From: Trichaptum fuscoviolaceum
Lineage: Eukaryota > Basidiomycota > Agaricomycetes > Hymenochaetales > Trichaptaceae
DNA length: 64,000 nucleotides
Assembly (NCBI GenBank): GCA_910574455.1
Contig: CAJSYZ010000002.1
Coordinates: 893,671-957,670, forward strand
Direction: 5' to 3'
The stretch's first letter is position 1. Every line of letters starts with the position of its first letter. Shown in pieces: positions 44,793 to 57,227 of the stretch. The notes beneath the pieces were generated by a model. That model searched no databases. It was not told where the DNA came from and saw only the letters and a list, made by a program, of their open reading frames with translations. The translations under genes were made by a program, and so were the position numbers.

Positions 44793-46057
44793 TCATAAGC
44801 GATGCCAAGAAAAATCAATTGTCATATCAAGACCGTATGGTCTTAAGTCATAGTACGATCGAAGTAATGGCAAAGGGGCGGCTGAAGGTGAAGGTGGTGA
44901 TCCGGAGTGAGGTTCGTCCCCCCTTTGCATGAGATTCTCCTGAGGTCTCTCTAATTCGAGCTCATTGGACGCGGTGTGAGATTTGGGCCCAAAGGAAAGC
45001 AAGAATAGGTCACGAAGACGGCGTATTCGATTGGCAAGCGAATCGGTGCTGCCATTGCTCTTGGCTTCTGACGAATTGGAAGGTCCGGTTGATAGAGGCC
45101 CGTGAATCGACACGCCTGAGCTGTTAGCTCTACTATCCCAAGCATCAGAAATCGCACCACCCGAAATAGCCTCCGCAGCCGCAGCAACCTCCTTAGCATC
45201 CTTCAGCTCCTTGCGCATCAGCCACCTCGCCCGCTCAATGCTTGCCTTTTCCCATAAGCTCAGATCGGATGGGGCAAACAGCCCGCCTGGGGACGCAAGG
45301 TTGCACCAGCAACGGTCGAGTAGGTGGATGACCGGCGGGAGCGGTACGCTCTCCACTTCTTCTTGGGTTCTGTTAGCTGCTAAGGCCTCTGCGAATGTCG
45401 TTGCGTTTCCAATGGGTGTTGTCAAAGATGATGTGATGGGTAGAGGTTGCCAGTAACACGATGAGGTGAAGAGCGCACTCAGGAGAAGCATGCAGTAGAA
45501 ACTTCAACGAATCGTTCAGCTCGAGGTGAAGCGAATGCAGCGTCACTGATGGGCTTACCACGGACGAGCATGCATTGTTAGCGACAGCATGAAGATAATG
45601 AGAAAGAAAGGCGGGGCTGTCGGGATTGGAAGTATAATCAAGGGCAAGAACCAGCGTGTACACCTTTCAGTGCATTCGGATTAGCTCATATTATCATTTC
45701 CGTAGAGTCGGAATATACATACCACATGCTTTGAAGAGTCTACTGCCACGAAAGAAATCTCGAAGGGAAAGCAGGGTATCGTGGTCGTCGTGAAAAGAGA
45801 AGGAAGACAGGTTTACATACGACGAGCACAGTGCGCTAATGGTAAGCGTGGGATCTGGTGCTTGAACTTCCTTTTCAAGCCGAGAGAGCTAATTAATGCT
45901 GAAACGATAATAATTGTCATAAATTCTCCTGATTTTTGACTGTAGCACGGGACTAATCCTGCTTTCATGTATAGAGATTATTGTCGGTGATCTAAAGACA
46001 TATTTATGTTCAAGCTCGGTGGCCTGAGCATACCGAAAATTCAAGCTCCGCGAACAT
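44793..46057 (-). CDS. Conserved-looking protein of unknown function
   Basis: A start exon ATG at 46055-46057 (MFAELEFS) splices in phase to LSRLEKEVQAPDPTLTISAL. It continues CSSYVNLSSFSFHDDHDTLL and SLRDFFRGSRLFKACG. A later exon has YTLVLALDYTSNPDSPAFLS and, after an intron, a long terminal exon. That exon contains VIHLLDRCWCNLASPGGLFA, SLWEKASIERARWLMRKELK, an Ala/Ser-rich variable part and RIRRLRDLFLLSFGPKS, ending at 44793. The helical pattern and long final exon look genuine. I do not recognise the family. Its start lies only 69 bp from that of MDV1, which runs the other way. The joins between 45490 and 45660 are uncertain. Confidence 0.6.
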
Positions 46058-46126
46058 TTCCCGAAGCAGCAACTCCTATTGCTCGGCTCGTCACCAGCAC
46101 TTTGCCGACCATACTTACCGTCAACC
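46058..46126. promoter_or_regulatory. 69-bp bidirectional promoter/leader gap
   Basis: Only 69 bp separate the start codons of the unknown protein (minus) and MDV1 (plus). Both promoters must overlap each other or the neighbour's leader. No TATA box is visible. Confidence 0.45.
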
Positions 46127-48591
46127 ATGTCGGGCGACGCGTCCGGTCGTTCGCGACGAAGAACAGACATTCGCGATGCTCTCGAGCCCATCGCAGAGAC
46201 GTCGAGCTCGAGTGCACACCTTGAGGCTGTAGGGAAAGCTATATTGGCGCCATTTCATCGCAAGAAGGGTGGTTCATCCAAGATGCTTGCAGATTGTACG
46301 TTCTATTAAACGATGCTGTACCTTTTTTTCTCTGACTGGCCTTTAACATCTATCTCTACAGTGGCGCCCGTGCTGATGACACCGAGGATGATGAACGCAG
46401 CTTCAGCTTCAACGTCCAAAGCTCGTTCCTCCATCGGTTCGTCTGGCGGACATTTAGATTTAGCTACGCTCGGTCGTGCACCCATGCGCTTCAGCCTCGG
46501 TACTCGACGTATCACATCTACAGACCTTCAGATTGTCGAAGCTACGGAGGAGCTCCTGCGGGCAGAGATCCCCGAACCAGAGGGCGTTGCGTCGGACGTC
46601 AGTCTTCTGCGCGGCTTCAAGGCAACCATCCCAAGCTCGGAAAAGGGCAAGTCACGTCGCAGACAAACGCGTAACGTGGAAACCCCGCGCATGGGGCTGA
46701 AGAAACTAAGCATGAGTGCCCGCGGACTGTTGATGGATGAAGAGCACGAGCATGAGAGTGCCAGTGAGGATGATACCGTGTTAGTGGGTAAGTCAAGGTT
46801 GAAGGGTAAGCGGAAAGGAAAGCCGCGACAAAGCTTGGGCGCGAGCGTGAAACTGGGGAAGGAGGAGCTGAGAAGGCAGGAACAGGAAATTATTTTGGAT
46901 AAAGAGAATCTCCATGTTCGACGCGCTTTGGTGAACAACGAAATAGCCGAAATAACGCATAAAATCGACGCCCTACATGCAATTCGGGAAAAGTTGGAAA
47001 GTGATCTATTGAAGCTGCAGGAGGATGAGCTAGAGCTTGATGACGAACGTGAGTTAACTTAATATATTCAAAAATGCTATCACTAATCTCCTATATTATA
47101 TAGTTGAGGGTGTTCGGGAACGGGCGGAATTTGAGGAATCTCTAGTCTCGTCCAAACATATTGATCATAGTTCCCGACGAAAAAGAGGACCCGCTTTCCT
47201 TCCCTCTGAGCACGATGAACTTTCTCCAGGTGTAGCTTTCCTAACATTATCGCATCAGTCTCCTATCACAGCTCTCGACTTCTCAGAACCGTACGGTACC
47301 CTTGTGTCCGCAGATGCAGATTCTTCCCCGCGCGTGTGGGATCTCCTGATGGTACAGGAGATTGGCCGACTGCAGGGCCATAGAGGTGCCGTGAAGGCCT
47401 TGCAAGTAGAGGATCATGTTTGTCTGACGGGTGGTGAGGATGGGACGGTTCGGCTGTGGGACTTACGGCGCGTTGGAGAAGTCGAATCCGACACGGAAGT
47501 CGTGAGTCTGGGCGACATTAGCGAAGAAGCGGAGGATGGCGAAAGTCAACTTGGCGCGGACGAGCCTGATTACGAGCACATGACACACTCGAACGGAATT
47601 CGACAGTCCCAACCTCCCTCAGAGGAGTCAACCTCCAGCGCATGTGCCCGTGTTCTCGAAGGCCACAGCAAAGCCGTGTCTGCGCTCTTCTTTGAGGAGA
47701 ACTGCCTCGTCACTGGGGCAGCAGACAAGACTCTGCGGCAATGGGACCTCGCGACAGGCCAATGCGTCATGACAATGGACATTCTCTGGGCAATCGCGCA
47801 CCCGCCGCCTTCCCTTTCCGCTTCTTCGTCCTTCTCTGCGATGCCAACTTCGTCTGGCTACATACCCGGGACAGCTACAGCGGCTCTTGGTTCGTTCGCT
47901 GTGCCTGGTCCTCCGAGAGCGGACGGGAGCTGGGATATGTATCAGGACTTTGTAGGAGCCGTGCAGTTCTGGGGGTACGGTCTTGTGAGTGGCAGTGGGG
48001 ATGGTGCTGTGAGGATGTGGGATAGTAAGTCTCGAGATGCACCAGTTTTGTTTAATTTCGTTGCTGAATTAGGGTCTACGTTTAGTGAGGACTGGTCAAG
48101 CACATCGGACATTACTTGGCCATACGGCTCCAGTTACCTGTCTTCAGTTCGACCAACTACACGTCATCAGTGGTGGGCTCGACAAGAGCATCCGAGTACG
48201 TCTTCTCGTCTACACTCCCTTCACGCTTTTATCGTGCGATTACTAACATACTATGTAGATCTGGGATATACGCACGGGTGGCATCTTTGAGACCATCAAA
48301 TTTGACTATGGTGTCACCTCGCTGCAATTTGATAGCCGGAAGATCGTCGCCGCAGCGGGTGAGAACGGTGTAAAGGTATGTCCCTTTACTGGACTCGGGC
48401 CGGAACAATAAGCATGTCGATCTAATCTCCCTTGTATCTAAACGCATATCTAGATCTACAACCGCACGACGATGCAGTTCTCCACGTTGAGCACGAATGG
48501 GCACATCAAGCCTGTCGAGCACCTGCGCTATATGGACCGGTACCTCGTATCAGGCGGTAGAGATTCTCAAATGAAGATCTGGGCTTTATAA
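46127..48591 (+). CDS. MDV1: MDV1/CAF4-like mitochondrial fission WD40 protein
   Basis: The ATG at 46127 gives [20 protein letters not shown]. The N-terminal extension contains [15 protein letters not shown] long coiled coil follows ([20 protein letters not shown] to [19 protein letters not shown], about 46860-47050). Then come WD40 repeats: [72 protein letters not shown] and a last DSQMKIWAL, with stop at 48589-48591. The order N-extension, coiled coil, beta propeller is diagnostic of Mdv1/Caf4, the adaptor that links Fis1 on the mitochondrial outer membrane to the Dnm1 dynamin. A hydrophilic insertion separates the second and third blades (47480-47640). Introns cluster at the 3' end. Confidence 0.9.
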
Positions 48592-48827
48592 ACAGTCTTC
48601 AAACCTTCCATTCCTTTATAACGTTTATACGTCGAAATTACGCAGCCATAGAGACCAGACCCAATTGAATTGACTAGCAAACCCATCTATAAAAGCAAGT
48701 AGTCTACGATACAATAATGGCACATGTGTATATTAGTTTACAATCGCAATCAAGCAAACCCGAGATAAGTGAGAAAAGATAATAAACATAACGAATAGGA
48801 TATTACAGCTTTATTGAGAGAATAAGC
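48592..48827. other. Convergent 3' intergenic region
   Basis: About 235 bp between the stop codons of MDV1 and the RSC-type gene, AT-rich. Nothing else recognised. Confidence 0.4.
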
Positions 48828-51742
48828 TTAGCTGTCCGCCTCAAAGTACTGAGCGAATAACTCATTGAGCATCTCAGTGGCAGTTTTGGTGGGTAGGAGA
48901 CTTTGTCGTTTTGAGGCGACACCTTCGCCCTCTATCTCGTCAATGGTTTGGGAAGCTCTCTTCCTCTTCATTGCTAGATGATGTAGATAGTTAAGGCTAT
49001 AACGAGGTGCAGGAGGTTTGGGGAGATCGATAGGAGGCCCTGAAAACCACAGCAACTCATTTGTATCGGGGTCACGATCAAAGTGACGTGCTAACAGACG
49101 GGTCAGTGGTTGTGAACACCAAAACCTACACGATACTCACTCGTTTCCGGAGGCAGCTTTTCGATGACCGCAATGTTCGCAAGTGCTGCAACACCACCCG
49201 CAGCATTGATAACGGACCTGTCTTCCTTTGGACGCGGCATCACTGGTTGCTGGGGTTGCATAGGGTACGCTGGGTACGCAGTCGCTACTGGCTGCATGGC
49301 ATTGTTGCTAGCGGGTGTAGTGCTGCCCACAAACAGGCCTTTGCTCGGGCCCGTCGAGCTCGCGGCGATTGTCCCCGGTTTCCTAAACCTCTTCCTTCCA
49401 GTCCCACCGCCTTCAATCTTCTCCCCATCTCCCCGCTCGATGCTCTCCCCGATCCCACCCGGGAACTTCATCTTGCTGCCCTTCAGTTTCGTGAGGAACG
49501 GGCTCACGAAGCGCCGGGGAAAGACCATGCGCTCGAACGGGTAGATCGGCATGAACTCCGTCGACTTGCGTACTTCTTCGGGCACACACGAGTTCCAGTT
49601 CTTGATGCGCACGAAGACGCGTTCGCGGTCGTTGTAGCGTGAGTCGCACACGTATAGCGGCCAGCCTGGGTACCAGAATGGCGGTCGGGGTCGTCCACGG
49701 ATGTGCCGAGCGGTGAACTGACAGGCCATTTTTTCTATTATATCATCAAGAGGGTGATCGGCGAAGTGACCTAAGCACGTCGTTAGATTGTGTTTTCCGA
49801 TGAGGACTACAAACTTCTGCACCTGTTTTGAAGACTTCGTTTTCCCAGAATTGCCTATTTGCAGGATGATACGTCTGTACATAAATCAGCGAACGATGTC
49901 GAAGACAGAAAACGTGCAGCTCACTTGTTCTGGTCTATAATACCAACAGACAGTTACTCCTGGCTGACCCTTCTTCGAACTTAAAAAAGTTATTTCACTA
50001 AAACATCTTCTGTCCCGAAACGGGAAATGACTTACGGTTCTTCACTGACCCAGCACTTGAAAACCTGCGCCACTATCGGACGACTCGGATCGTCTGGATT
50101 CGCTAGATGTAGCCAGTCTGCAAGGCGGACAGACCAGCCTTTATATTCCACCTCATCCAAAAACTTCCTGTCTTTGTTCGAGACGCGGAATGTTGTCACA
50201 CCAGGCTGGCCATCGCTATCCCCACCCACTGCGTGTAACGGCCGCGCAGTGCCCGGTCCCGCACGAATTGAGGCAAAGTTTGTTTGTGATGTGTATGGAG
50301 GCCCCGAAGGAGGGTTTGGGCTTGTCAGGGCTTGGTACAAACGCTGAAGAATGTATGTAAGAAAGAATATTATGGAGATCGCACGAAAAACAATTCACTT
50401 GTAGTAGAAGAACATTTCCGTATGGCTCACTGCCGATCTCATACCATCGTCGTCCCTTCTCAAAGATCCGTGCCATGTCCATGTCGAAGTCTTTTGAGGT
50501 CGTATATTGCTTCAATTTCAGCTTTCCCTGCAGCAAACAATTAGAGACAATTAAGATACCGGTCAAGTATCTTACTTCAATCAACTTCAGAGACAGTGGA
50601 TACTGCCAAATCAAATATGTCAGAGAAACTTAATATTGTGAACAAACCACGTACAGTGAAAGATAGACCCCTTGCCGTGGCGTCTTCTGGGATGTTGTCT
50701 ATCACAGTGGCGAGTCGTGCGTTGCTCCTGTTCACGGACATTAGCCAAAGAAACAAGCAAAGATAGGGATTAGCGATGGACTGCTCACACGATATCTTTG
50801 TGATTCTTTATGGCTGTCAGAATTTCCAGACACCGGTCCTATGTCGCTATTCGTTCACCTGTGTTGTGGCCTATAGATGATGAGAACATACCAGATCCAA
50901 ATCTTCCGACCAGCCATTCGGCCCAAAGCCTTCCCACCTCGGTAACCCTCTCTCCAGCTGCTTCACTATCTCGTCACTCTCCGCATCCCGAGGCATATTC
51001 GAGAAATCTTCACCAAGCGGCTCTCCATCTCCGTCACCTTCGTTATCCGATGCAGGACCACCGATGTCGACCTCCATATCAGAGGAGTTTCCTCCCGAGG
51101 GTTGAGTAGCAGGTTTGCTAGTAGTTGGTGTACTCATCTTCGCTGTCACAGGTGATTTGGGGACCACGACAAGTGGTGTCGCTTTTGAATTCTGAAGAGA
51201 AGTGCCCGCGTATCCTGTCTGCCTATGCGATGGTCTCTTAAGCGTTGGGGGAGGCGTGGCACGAGGCGTAGGAAGAACAGGACGTTTCTTCCACTCGACT
51301 TCCAGCATATCCTAATAGAACTATTTAGCCACTAACACTACGTACATTAAGATGTGACAGTTTAGTGCTCACTTGCAAGATCGTCGCGTCCTTTGTTATT
51401 TGACTGCCCTCTTCGTTGTAATACAACGCGTTCTGGAAAACGAGTCGTAAGTCCGAGAGCGCGTCAAGAGCACTCCTGTAACCGTTCTTCTGAAGTTTTG
51501 CCTTCACGCCATTGATGCAGCGAGGTTCTGGGATGACCTTGATATTTGAAGGTTATCTTAGGCCCTCTGTATAGTCTATGTAAACATATACGTGCCTCAT
51601 AATATTCAGGCCAGGACTCGCGGTCCGGTAAATCCATGAACATATCAACCATCTTCCGTTTACCGCGTCCACCAGCTGGTACGTTGCACAACGCCTCTAA
51701 AACCTCCGCCACATTGCTCTTCAAAACCTCTCCGATCGGCAT
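48828..51742 (-). CDS. RSC-type chromatin remodelling subunit: two bromodomains plus BAH
   Basis: The start chosen is the ATG at 51740-51742 (MPIGEVLKSNVAEVLEALCN). Bromodomain 1 covers DLPDRESWPEYYEVI and LVFQNALYYNEEGSQITKDA, with the acetyl-lysine-binding YN. A Pro/Ser-rich linker (51130-51290) follows. Bromodomain 2 includes GKLKLKQYTTSKDFDMDMAR, then FEKGRRWYEIGSEPYGNVLL, where the YN position reads YG. The BAH domain starts GWSVRLADWLHLANPDDPSR, continues VFKTGHFADHPLDDIIEKMA-type sequence and ends VFPRRFVSPFL. A Pro/Gln-rich tail runs to 48828. This order matches Rsc1/Rsc2, which tether the RSC nucleosome remodeller to acetylated chromatin in the nucleus. Many introns. Confidence 0.9.
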
Positions 51743-52928
51743 GGTTTGACCACTATCTCTTCCGTATCTTCTCAGACGCGTAGAAAGGTAGGTGGAGGGT
51801 GTAGTGACAGTTCGAAGCAAGCGCGGTGAACATTAGACAAGATGCTGACTAATCACTGGCAAACTCAGGCCAGCCTAAGAGTTGGAGTTGAACTCGGGCC
51901 TTTGTTTCTCTTCCTTCCTCACTCGAAACAGACTCTCCTTGCTTATAGACGCACAAACTCTTGGTATCAAAACCATCATCATCTCCTGGTACTGTGAGGA
52001 GACGTCTGAAACCAGCAAACACACTTCACGAAACTCTTCATCATGGCGAATTATTTCGCCATTTTCTCACTACTGACATTGGCAGCACGCAGGCAAGTCG
52101 GATGGGATCTCACTCCGATCAAATGTTCTCTACTGCCTCGTATAGCACTCACGGACAAAACCACCCATTCATGCTCACTGTACACATGGCGGCAATATTG
52201 GTGAGTTATGCCTATCATCATACCATATGGAGGCATTTCGGGTTTCGAGGCAACGTGGACTTGGATTCAGGTTCGCACTCGAATTTCAAATGAAGGGCTA
52301 AACTCACTGGCAAGGAAGGTCTACCCAGCAATACTTCCGCAAGCTTGGAGTCCATTGAAGTCTGAACCTTTGTTATGCGTGAAAACAGTAGACGTGCTAT
52401 CTACTCGCTGTTGCTCTTGGAGACGGTCTCCAACTCGTTCCGTGGGTTGTAAATGTGCTTCTAGAACTGTCTCGTAGGGATATCAAATGTTCCGCATGCA
52501 ATTATGATAGCTTTGTCGGTACTCGCTTCAGAGCACATGCAGCGGAGGGGTCGCGCCACAAGTTCCATGTTCGCTCCCTCAAGCAGCTTACCCCTTGTGA
52601 TTCGTCTGGCTCTCAAATTAACCGACTAAGACAATTCATCCCAAGGCACATTGCACAATGAGGAAGGCAGCTGGAGTCTCCGACATCAAAGTTGTCATAC
52701 ATACTTCACAGCATGCTTCTCGTGCTCCAGCCGTTATCGCTCGGGATTAGAAGAAACAGCATGCCCAGGCGCAATCTATGAAATGCATATAAATGACTAC
52801 CTAGCTTCTGGATCCCCATTGAGCTACTCTACGAAGCACCTTCCGAAGCCTGCTTCATCGTACAACACTGGCTTCTTAAAGACCTCGTTCATACTCGAGG
52901 GCGCACCTCGTATCAGCGTTTTCTCCCG
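51743..52928. other. Divergent intergenic region, about 1.2 kb
   Basis: Between the start codons of the RSC-type gene (minus) and the oligopeptide transporter (plus). Several open frames (for example 51882-52293 and 52455-52661) lack recognisable domains or consistent splicing. The peptide transporter promoter should lie in the last few hundred bases. Confidence 0.4.
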
Positions 52929-55900
52929 ATGGCTTCAAGATTATCTGAAGAGCCTGCGGAACAGAAGAAGTGGGGTAGCAACGAGAAGTTTGAGGGCAAT
53001 GCAGATCGTGCGTTCAGCTTTGTCTCACCCGTATCTGATGATTTTTTTGCTGATATTGACGATGTAGATCACGTTGTGGAGGTTCGCATCAATCCCGCCC
53101 TTGCATTGACCGTAACCTCATTGAAGCGTATGTTTATATAGAGTGCTCTTGGGACAGCATTCGACGATCCGAACATCGACAAGGAGCACGTCGTAGATCT
53201 TGACGATGATTCTCCTTATCCTGAAGTTCGTTCTGCTGTTGCAAACACCGACGACCCCGACATGCCCTGCTCTTCGCTACGTACCTGGGTTATTGGACTG
53301 GTAAGCCCCTGTCGTCTCCATAAGTTGGAGATATGAAGATCTAAGTCATTTTACTTCAAGATATGGGCGATCCTCATCCCTGGCCTGAACCAGTTCTTTT
53401 TCTTCCGCTTCCCTAGTGTTACAATTGGTGGCATCGTCGCTCAACTGCTATCCTTCCCCGTCGGTCGTGCATGGGCAGCGTACATGCCCAACAAGAAGAT
53501 ATTTGGCATTCCAATCAACCCCGGTCCGTTCACCGTGAAGGAGCATGTGCTTATTACTGTGAGTACATGCGGTTGATGACTGAATTGCTATGAGATTACT
53601 GATCTTTATCCCGTAGATTATGGCTTCTGTGGGGTCTGGTTCTGCTTATGCTGTAAGCCTTTTTGACCTATCGGACTTTACTTCATCTAACAAACGGATT
53701 GCAGACGGATATCGTAGCCGTGCAGAGGGTTTACTACAACCAAATATACAACTTCAGCTGTCCGTCTTCTCGCTCCATTTCATCTAATATTTCACTCACT
53801 GGACATCTTGCGAATATACAGACCAATGGATGGTCGTTATGTCCACTCAACTCATCGGGTTCTCCATCGGCGGTGTTGCGCGTCGATTCCTCGTCCAACC
53901 ACCTTCAATGATATGGCCTGCGAACTTGGTCACCTGCGCACTCTTCAACACCCTGCACTCTCAGACGTATGCGGGTGCGGGTGCTCCTACTGGCATAAGC
54001 AGAGAAAGGTTCTTCTCGTATGTGTTCTTGGCGTCCTTCGTGTGGTGTAAGTCATATAGAATTACGATTTGGAAAGGCTGATAAACATCCACACGTAGAT
54101 TTCTTCCCCGGTTATATCTGTAAGTACCACCTCAGTAGCTTCGGACAGAAGTTCTGAACATCTGTCTCTTCCAGTCCAGGCCCTATCTTACTTCTCCTGG
54201 GTGACTTGGATTAAGCCAAATGACACAAGTTAGTCCTTCAATTATTCATCTGCATACGGAATACTAAACGACAACTTCTAGCTATTTCGCAGCTTTTCGG
54301 GTAATGAGGCTTGCATTCGTCGCATCAAAAATGATGATTAAATTCTGCTCTACGTAGATACTATCATGGATTGGGCATGTCCGTACTGACTTTTGATTGG
54401 TCCCAAATCGCGTAAGTTATCCCATCACTAGCTTATTGCTTTTCGAAATACTAATTGTATCGCGCAGTTACATTGGTTCACCACTCCCTACGCCTTGTAT
54501 GCTTAATCGTTGTCTCCTTTCGTTCTCTATTTTAACTCAATATGCGAACAGGGTGGGCTGCTGCGAATATCTTCACCGGCTTCGTGTTCTTCTACTGTAC
54601 GTTCCGTCTCTTTCCTTTTGATGCTCAGGAAACATGCTCATTGGATCCAACTCTAGGGATAATCACTCCGATTCTCTACGTGGGTACTATGTCGGAATTC
54701 AGGTTTGTCAAAGCTAATTCATTTTTTTCTAGTTCACGAATACCTGGTATGGGAAGTTCATGCCGTACGTTAAATTTCTCCTTCATAATACTTGATAATC
54801 AACTAATCTGATGTCTCACAGAATCTCGTCGCGTACTTCGTACGACAACCAGATGAAATCCTACAATGTCTCGAGGATATTAAACGAAGATTCAACCATC
54901 AATCTCGAAGCATATCACGCGTACAGCCCTCTCTACCTTTCGTAAGTCGATGCACTGCAATCTACGCCTACCCTTTGAGCTCATGTAATCTGTAGTACGA
55001 CATTTGCTGTATCATACGGGTGAGTTTCTCATGAGATGCAATTAGAGTTAGGCGTCATATCTATTTTTAAACAGTTTGTCTTTCGCATCCATCACGGCGA
55101 CGGTCATGCACGCTATTCTCTACTTCCGGAAGCAAATTTGGGTGCAATCACGCCGCTCCATCCACGAGCAGCCTGACATTCACGCACGCCTTATGTCTCG
55201 TTATCGTCAAGGTATGTTCACTTGTGCTCACCGTAAAAAATTCCACTAACAAGCACCCGTAGTCCCTGAATGGTGGTATCTCATTATCTTCGGTGAGCTT
55301 CGATCCGGTTGGGGGCAAAACCTCTAAAATTAACTATTTCTTTAGTTTCGATGTTCGTCTTTGGTATCATCAGTATCGAAGTCTGGCACACTCAGATGCC
55401 AGTTTGGGCGTTTGTGCTCGCTCTCATAATTGGTAGGCTTATAGTTGATCATTACGTTTGCGGCAACTGATCGGTGGATTGTAGCGTTCGTATATGTGAT
55501 CCCCATCGGCATGATTCAGGCTATTACGAATCAGCAAATTGGCTTGAAGTAAGATTAACTCAACCATTTGACAATCTGCCTTTCTGACTGGGATTCTTCA
55601 GCGTCATCACGGAGCTCATTATTGGCTATGCTCTTCCTGGAAGGCCTGTCGCTATGATGATGTTCAAGACCTGGGGTTACATTGTAAGTCTTCATGCATT
55701 TGTCGTCGAGATAGCTACCTGATTGCTTGATGCATTCATAGACGATGGCCCAAGCTCTCACTTTCTCCTCTGACTTCAAGCTGGGCCACTACATGAAGAT
55801 TCCGCCCAGGTCCATGTTCTGGTCTCAGATCGTGGCGACGGTTGTAGCTGGTACCGTTCAGCTCGGCGTTCAGGCTTGGATGTTCACGAATATCACGTAT

Positions 55901-57068
55901 GTGTATATGTGATATATGTTATTACTGCAAGGCTAACGGGAAGTACAGTGATATGTGTTCGCCTACCCAGAAGAACGGGTATGCTCCATTCACTGACGAG
56001 GTTCAAGTTATATGGATGCTAAAGAATGTGAAAATAGGTTCATTTGTCCTTCGACGGAGGTCTTTGGCACGGCATCTATTATTTGGGGTATGTTAGACAT
56101 GTCTCCATTCCGTAGACCTTCTGCTAACTATAGTATCAGGTGTCATCGGTCCTGGTCTGCAGTTCTCGAAAGGCCAAACATACTAGTGAGTTTACTCCCT
56201 GAAAGACTACTCTAGCTGATCTGATGTCGATGAAATCAGTCCCTTGCTATTTTTCTTCCTCATCGGAGCTGCGGCACCCGCCATCCCTTATCTCATCACG
56301 AAGAAGTGGCCTAACTCCTTCTTCAAATATGTGAAGTAAGTGACATTGATTGTATGGGTATGACATTTGACTAACTTTGAGTTTCCCTTAGCTTGTAAGC
56401 AAGAAGTCGACAAGTGTTTCCACGCAGAAGTGCTAATACTTTCTCTAGCCCGGTCATCTTCAACGGAACTGGACTGATCCCGCCGGCCACCGCACTAAAC
56501 TTCGTGCCATGGACGTGAGTTATACAGCCCACACATACAGGCGAAGCTGGAAACGCTGACGCACCTTGTAGGATCGTCTGCTTCATCTTCAACTATGTCA
56601 TTCGTCGGCGTCATTTCAGCTGGTGGACTAAATACAACTGTGAGAGCACATCCCCTACCCACGATGCTTTACTCATGATGTCTTTTTTAATAGATGTCCT
56701 GTCTGCCGGCTTGGACTCTGGCCTCGCCGTTTCCATTCTCATAATCTTCTTTGCGTATGGTTCTTCTCATCTACATCGATCCAACAAAGGACTAAATTTG
56801 GTTGTTTTAGGCTTCAATTCCCGAGAAACGGCACCATCGGTGCAACGAATCTCAGTACGTGGTGGGGTAACACAGTGAGTAACATTATGCTTCACTCCTC
56901 CATCCGACATCGACTTATATTCATTCAGGTGTTTAATAACGGAGCCGATGCTCATGGCAGGCCCGTCAACGCACTTGCCCCCGGCGAGAAATTCGGGTAC
57001 GTTTGCATACTGTTCAAATTTGACATAATTCTGATTTTGAGTATATCATCAGCCCATCTTCGTGGTAA
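52929..57068 (+). CDS. Oligopeptide transporter (OPT family)
   Basis: The ATG at 52929 gives MASRLSEEPAEQKKWGSNEK. An acidic cytosolic N-terminus is spliced to DDPDMPCSSLRTWVIGL and then IWAILIPGLNQFFFFRFPSV. The family hallmark INPGPFTVKEHVLI is at about 53513-53560. Repeated membrane spans follow, including TISQLFGYYHGLGMSVLTFD, FVYVIPIGMIQAITNQQIGL, LNVITELIIGYALPGRP and ASIIWGVIGPGLQFSKGQ. A second hallmark, FNGTGLIPPATALNFVPW, precedes FSWWTKYNYVLSAGLDSGLA. The final splice gives LAPGEKFGPSSW and stop at 57066-57068. OPT proteins are proton-coupled importers of tetra- and pentapeptides or metal chelates at the plasma membrane. About 18-20 small exons, some under 30 nt; no frame break seen. 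Confidence 0.92.
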
Positions 57069-57227
57069 GCTACTTTGGAATAATGAGCAACCTGTACATG
57101 TACAGTGCAAGTTCTGGATGTAATACATGCTATAAAAATACATGTAATTTGTTACAGAGTACAGCGGGATGTATGCGATTCGTTGCGTTCTGGCAATACA
57201 TAATTGAGTTTCGAATTGAGAATAGCT

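Noticed and set aside
49061..49642. 193-codon plus-strand frame
   Set aside because: It lies opposite the BAH-containing exon of the RSC-type gene, whose protein motifs are unmistakable.
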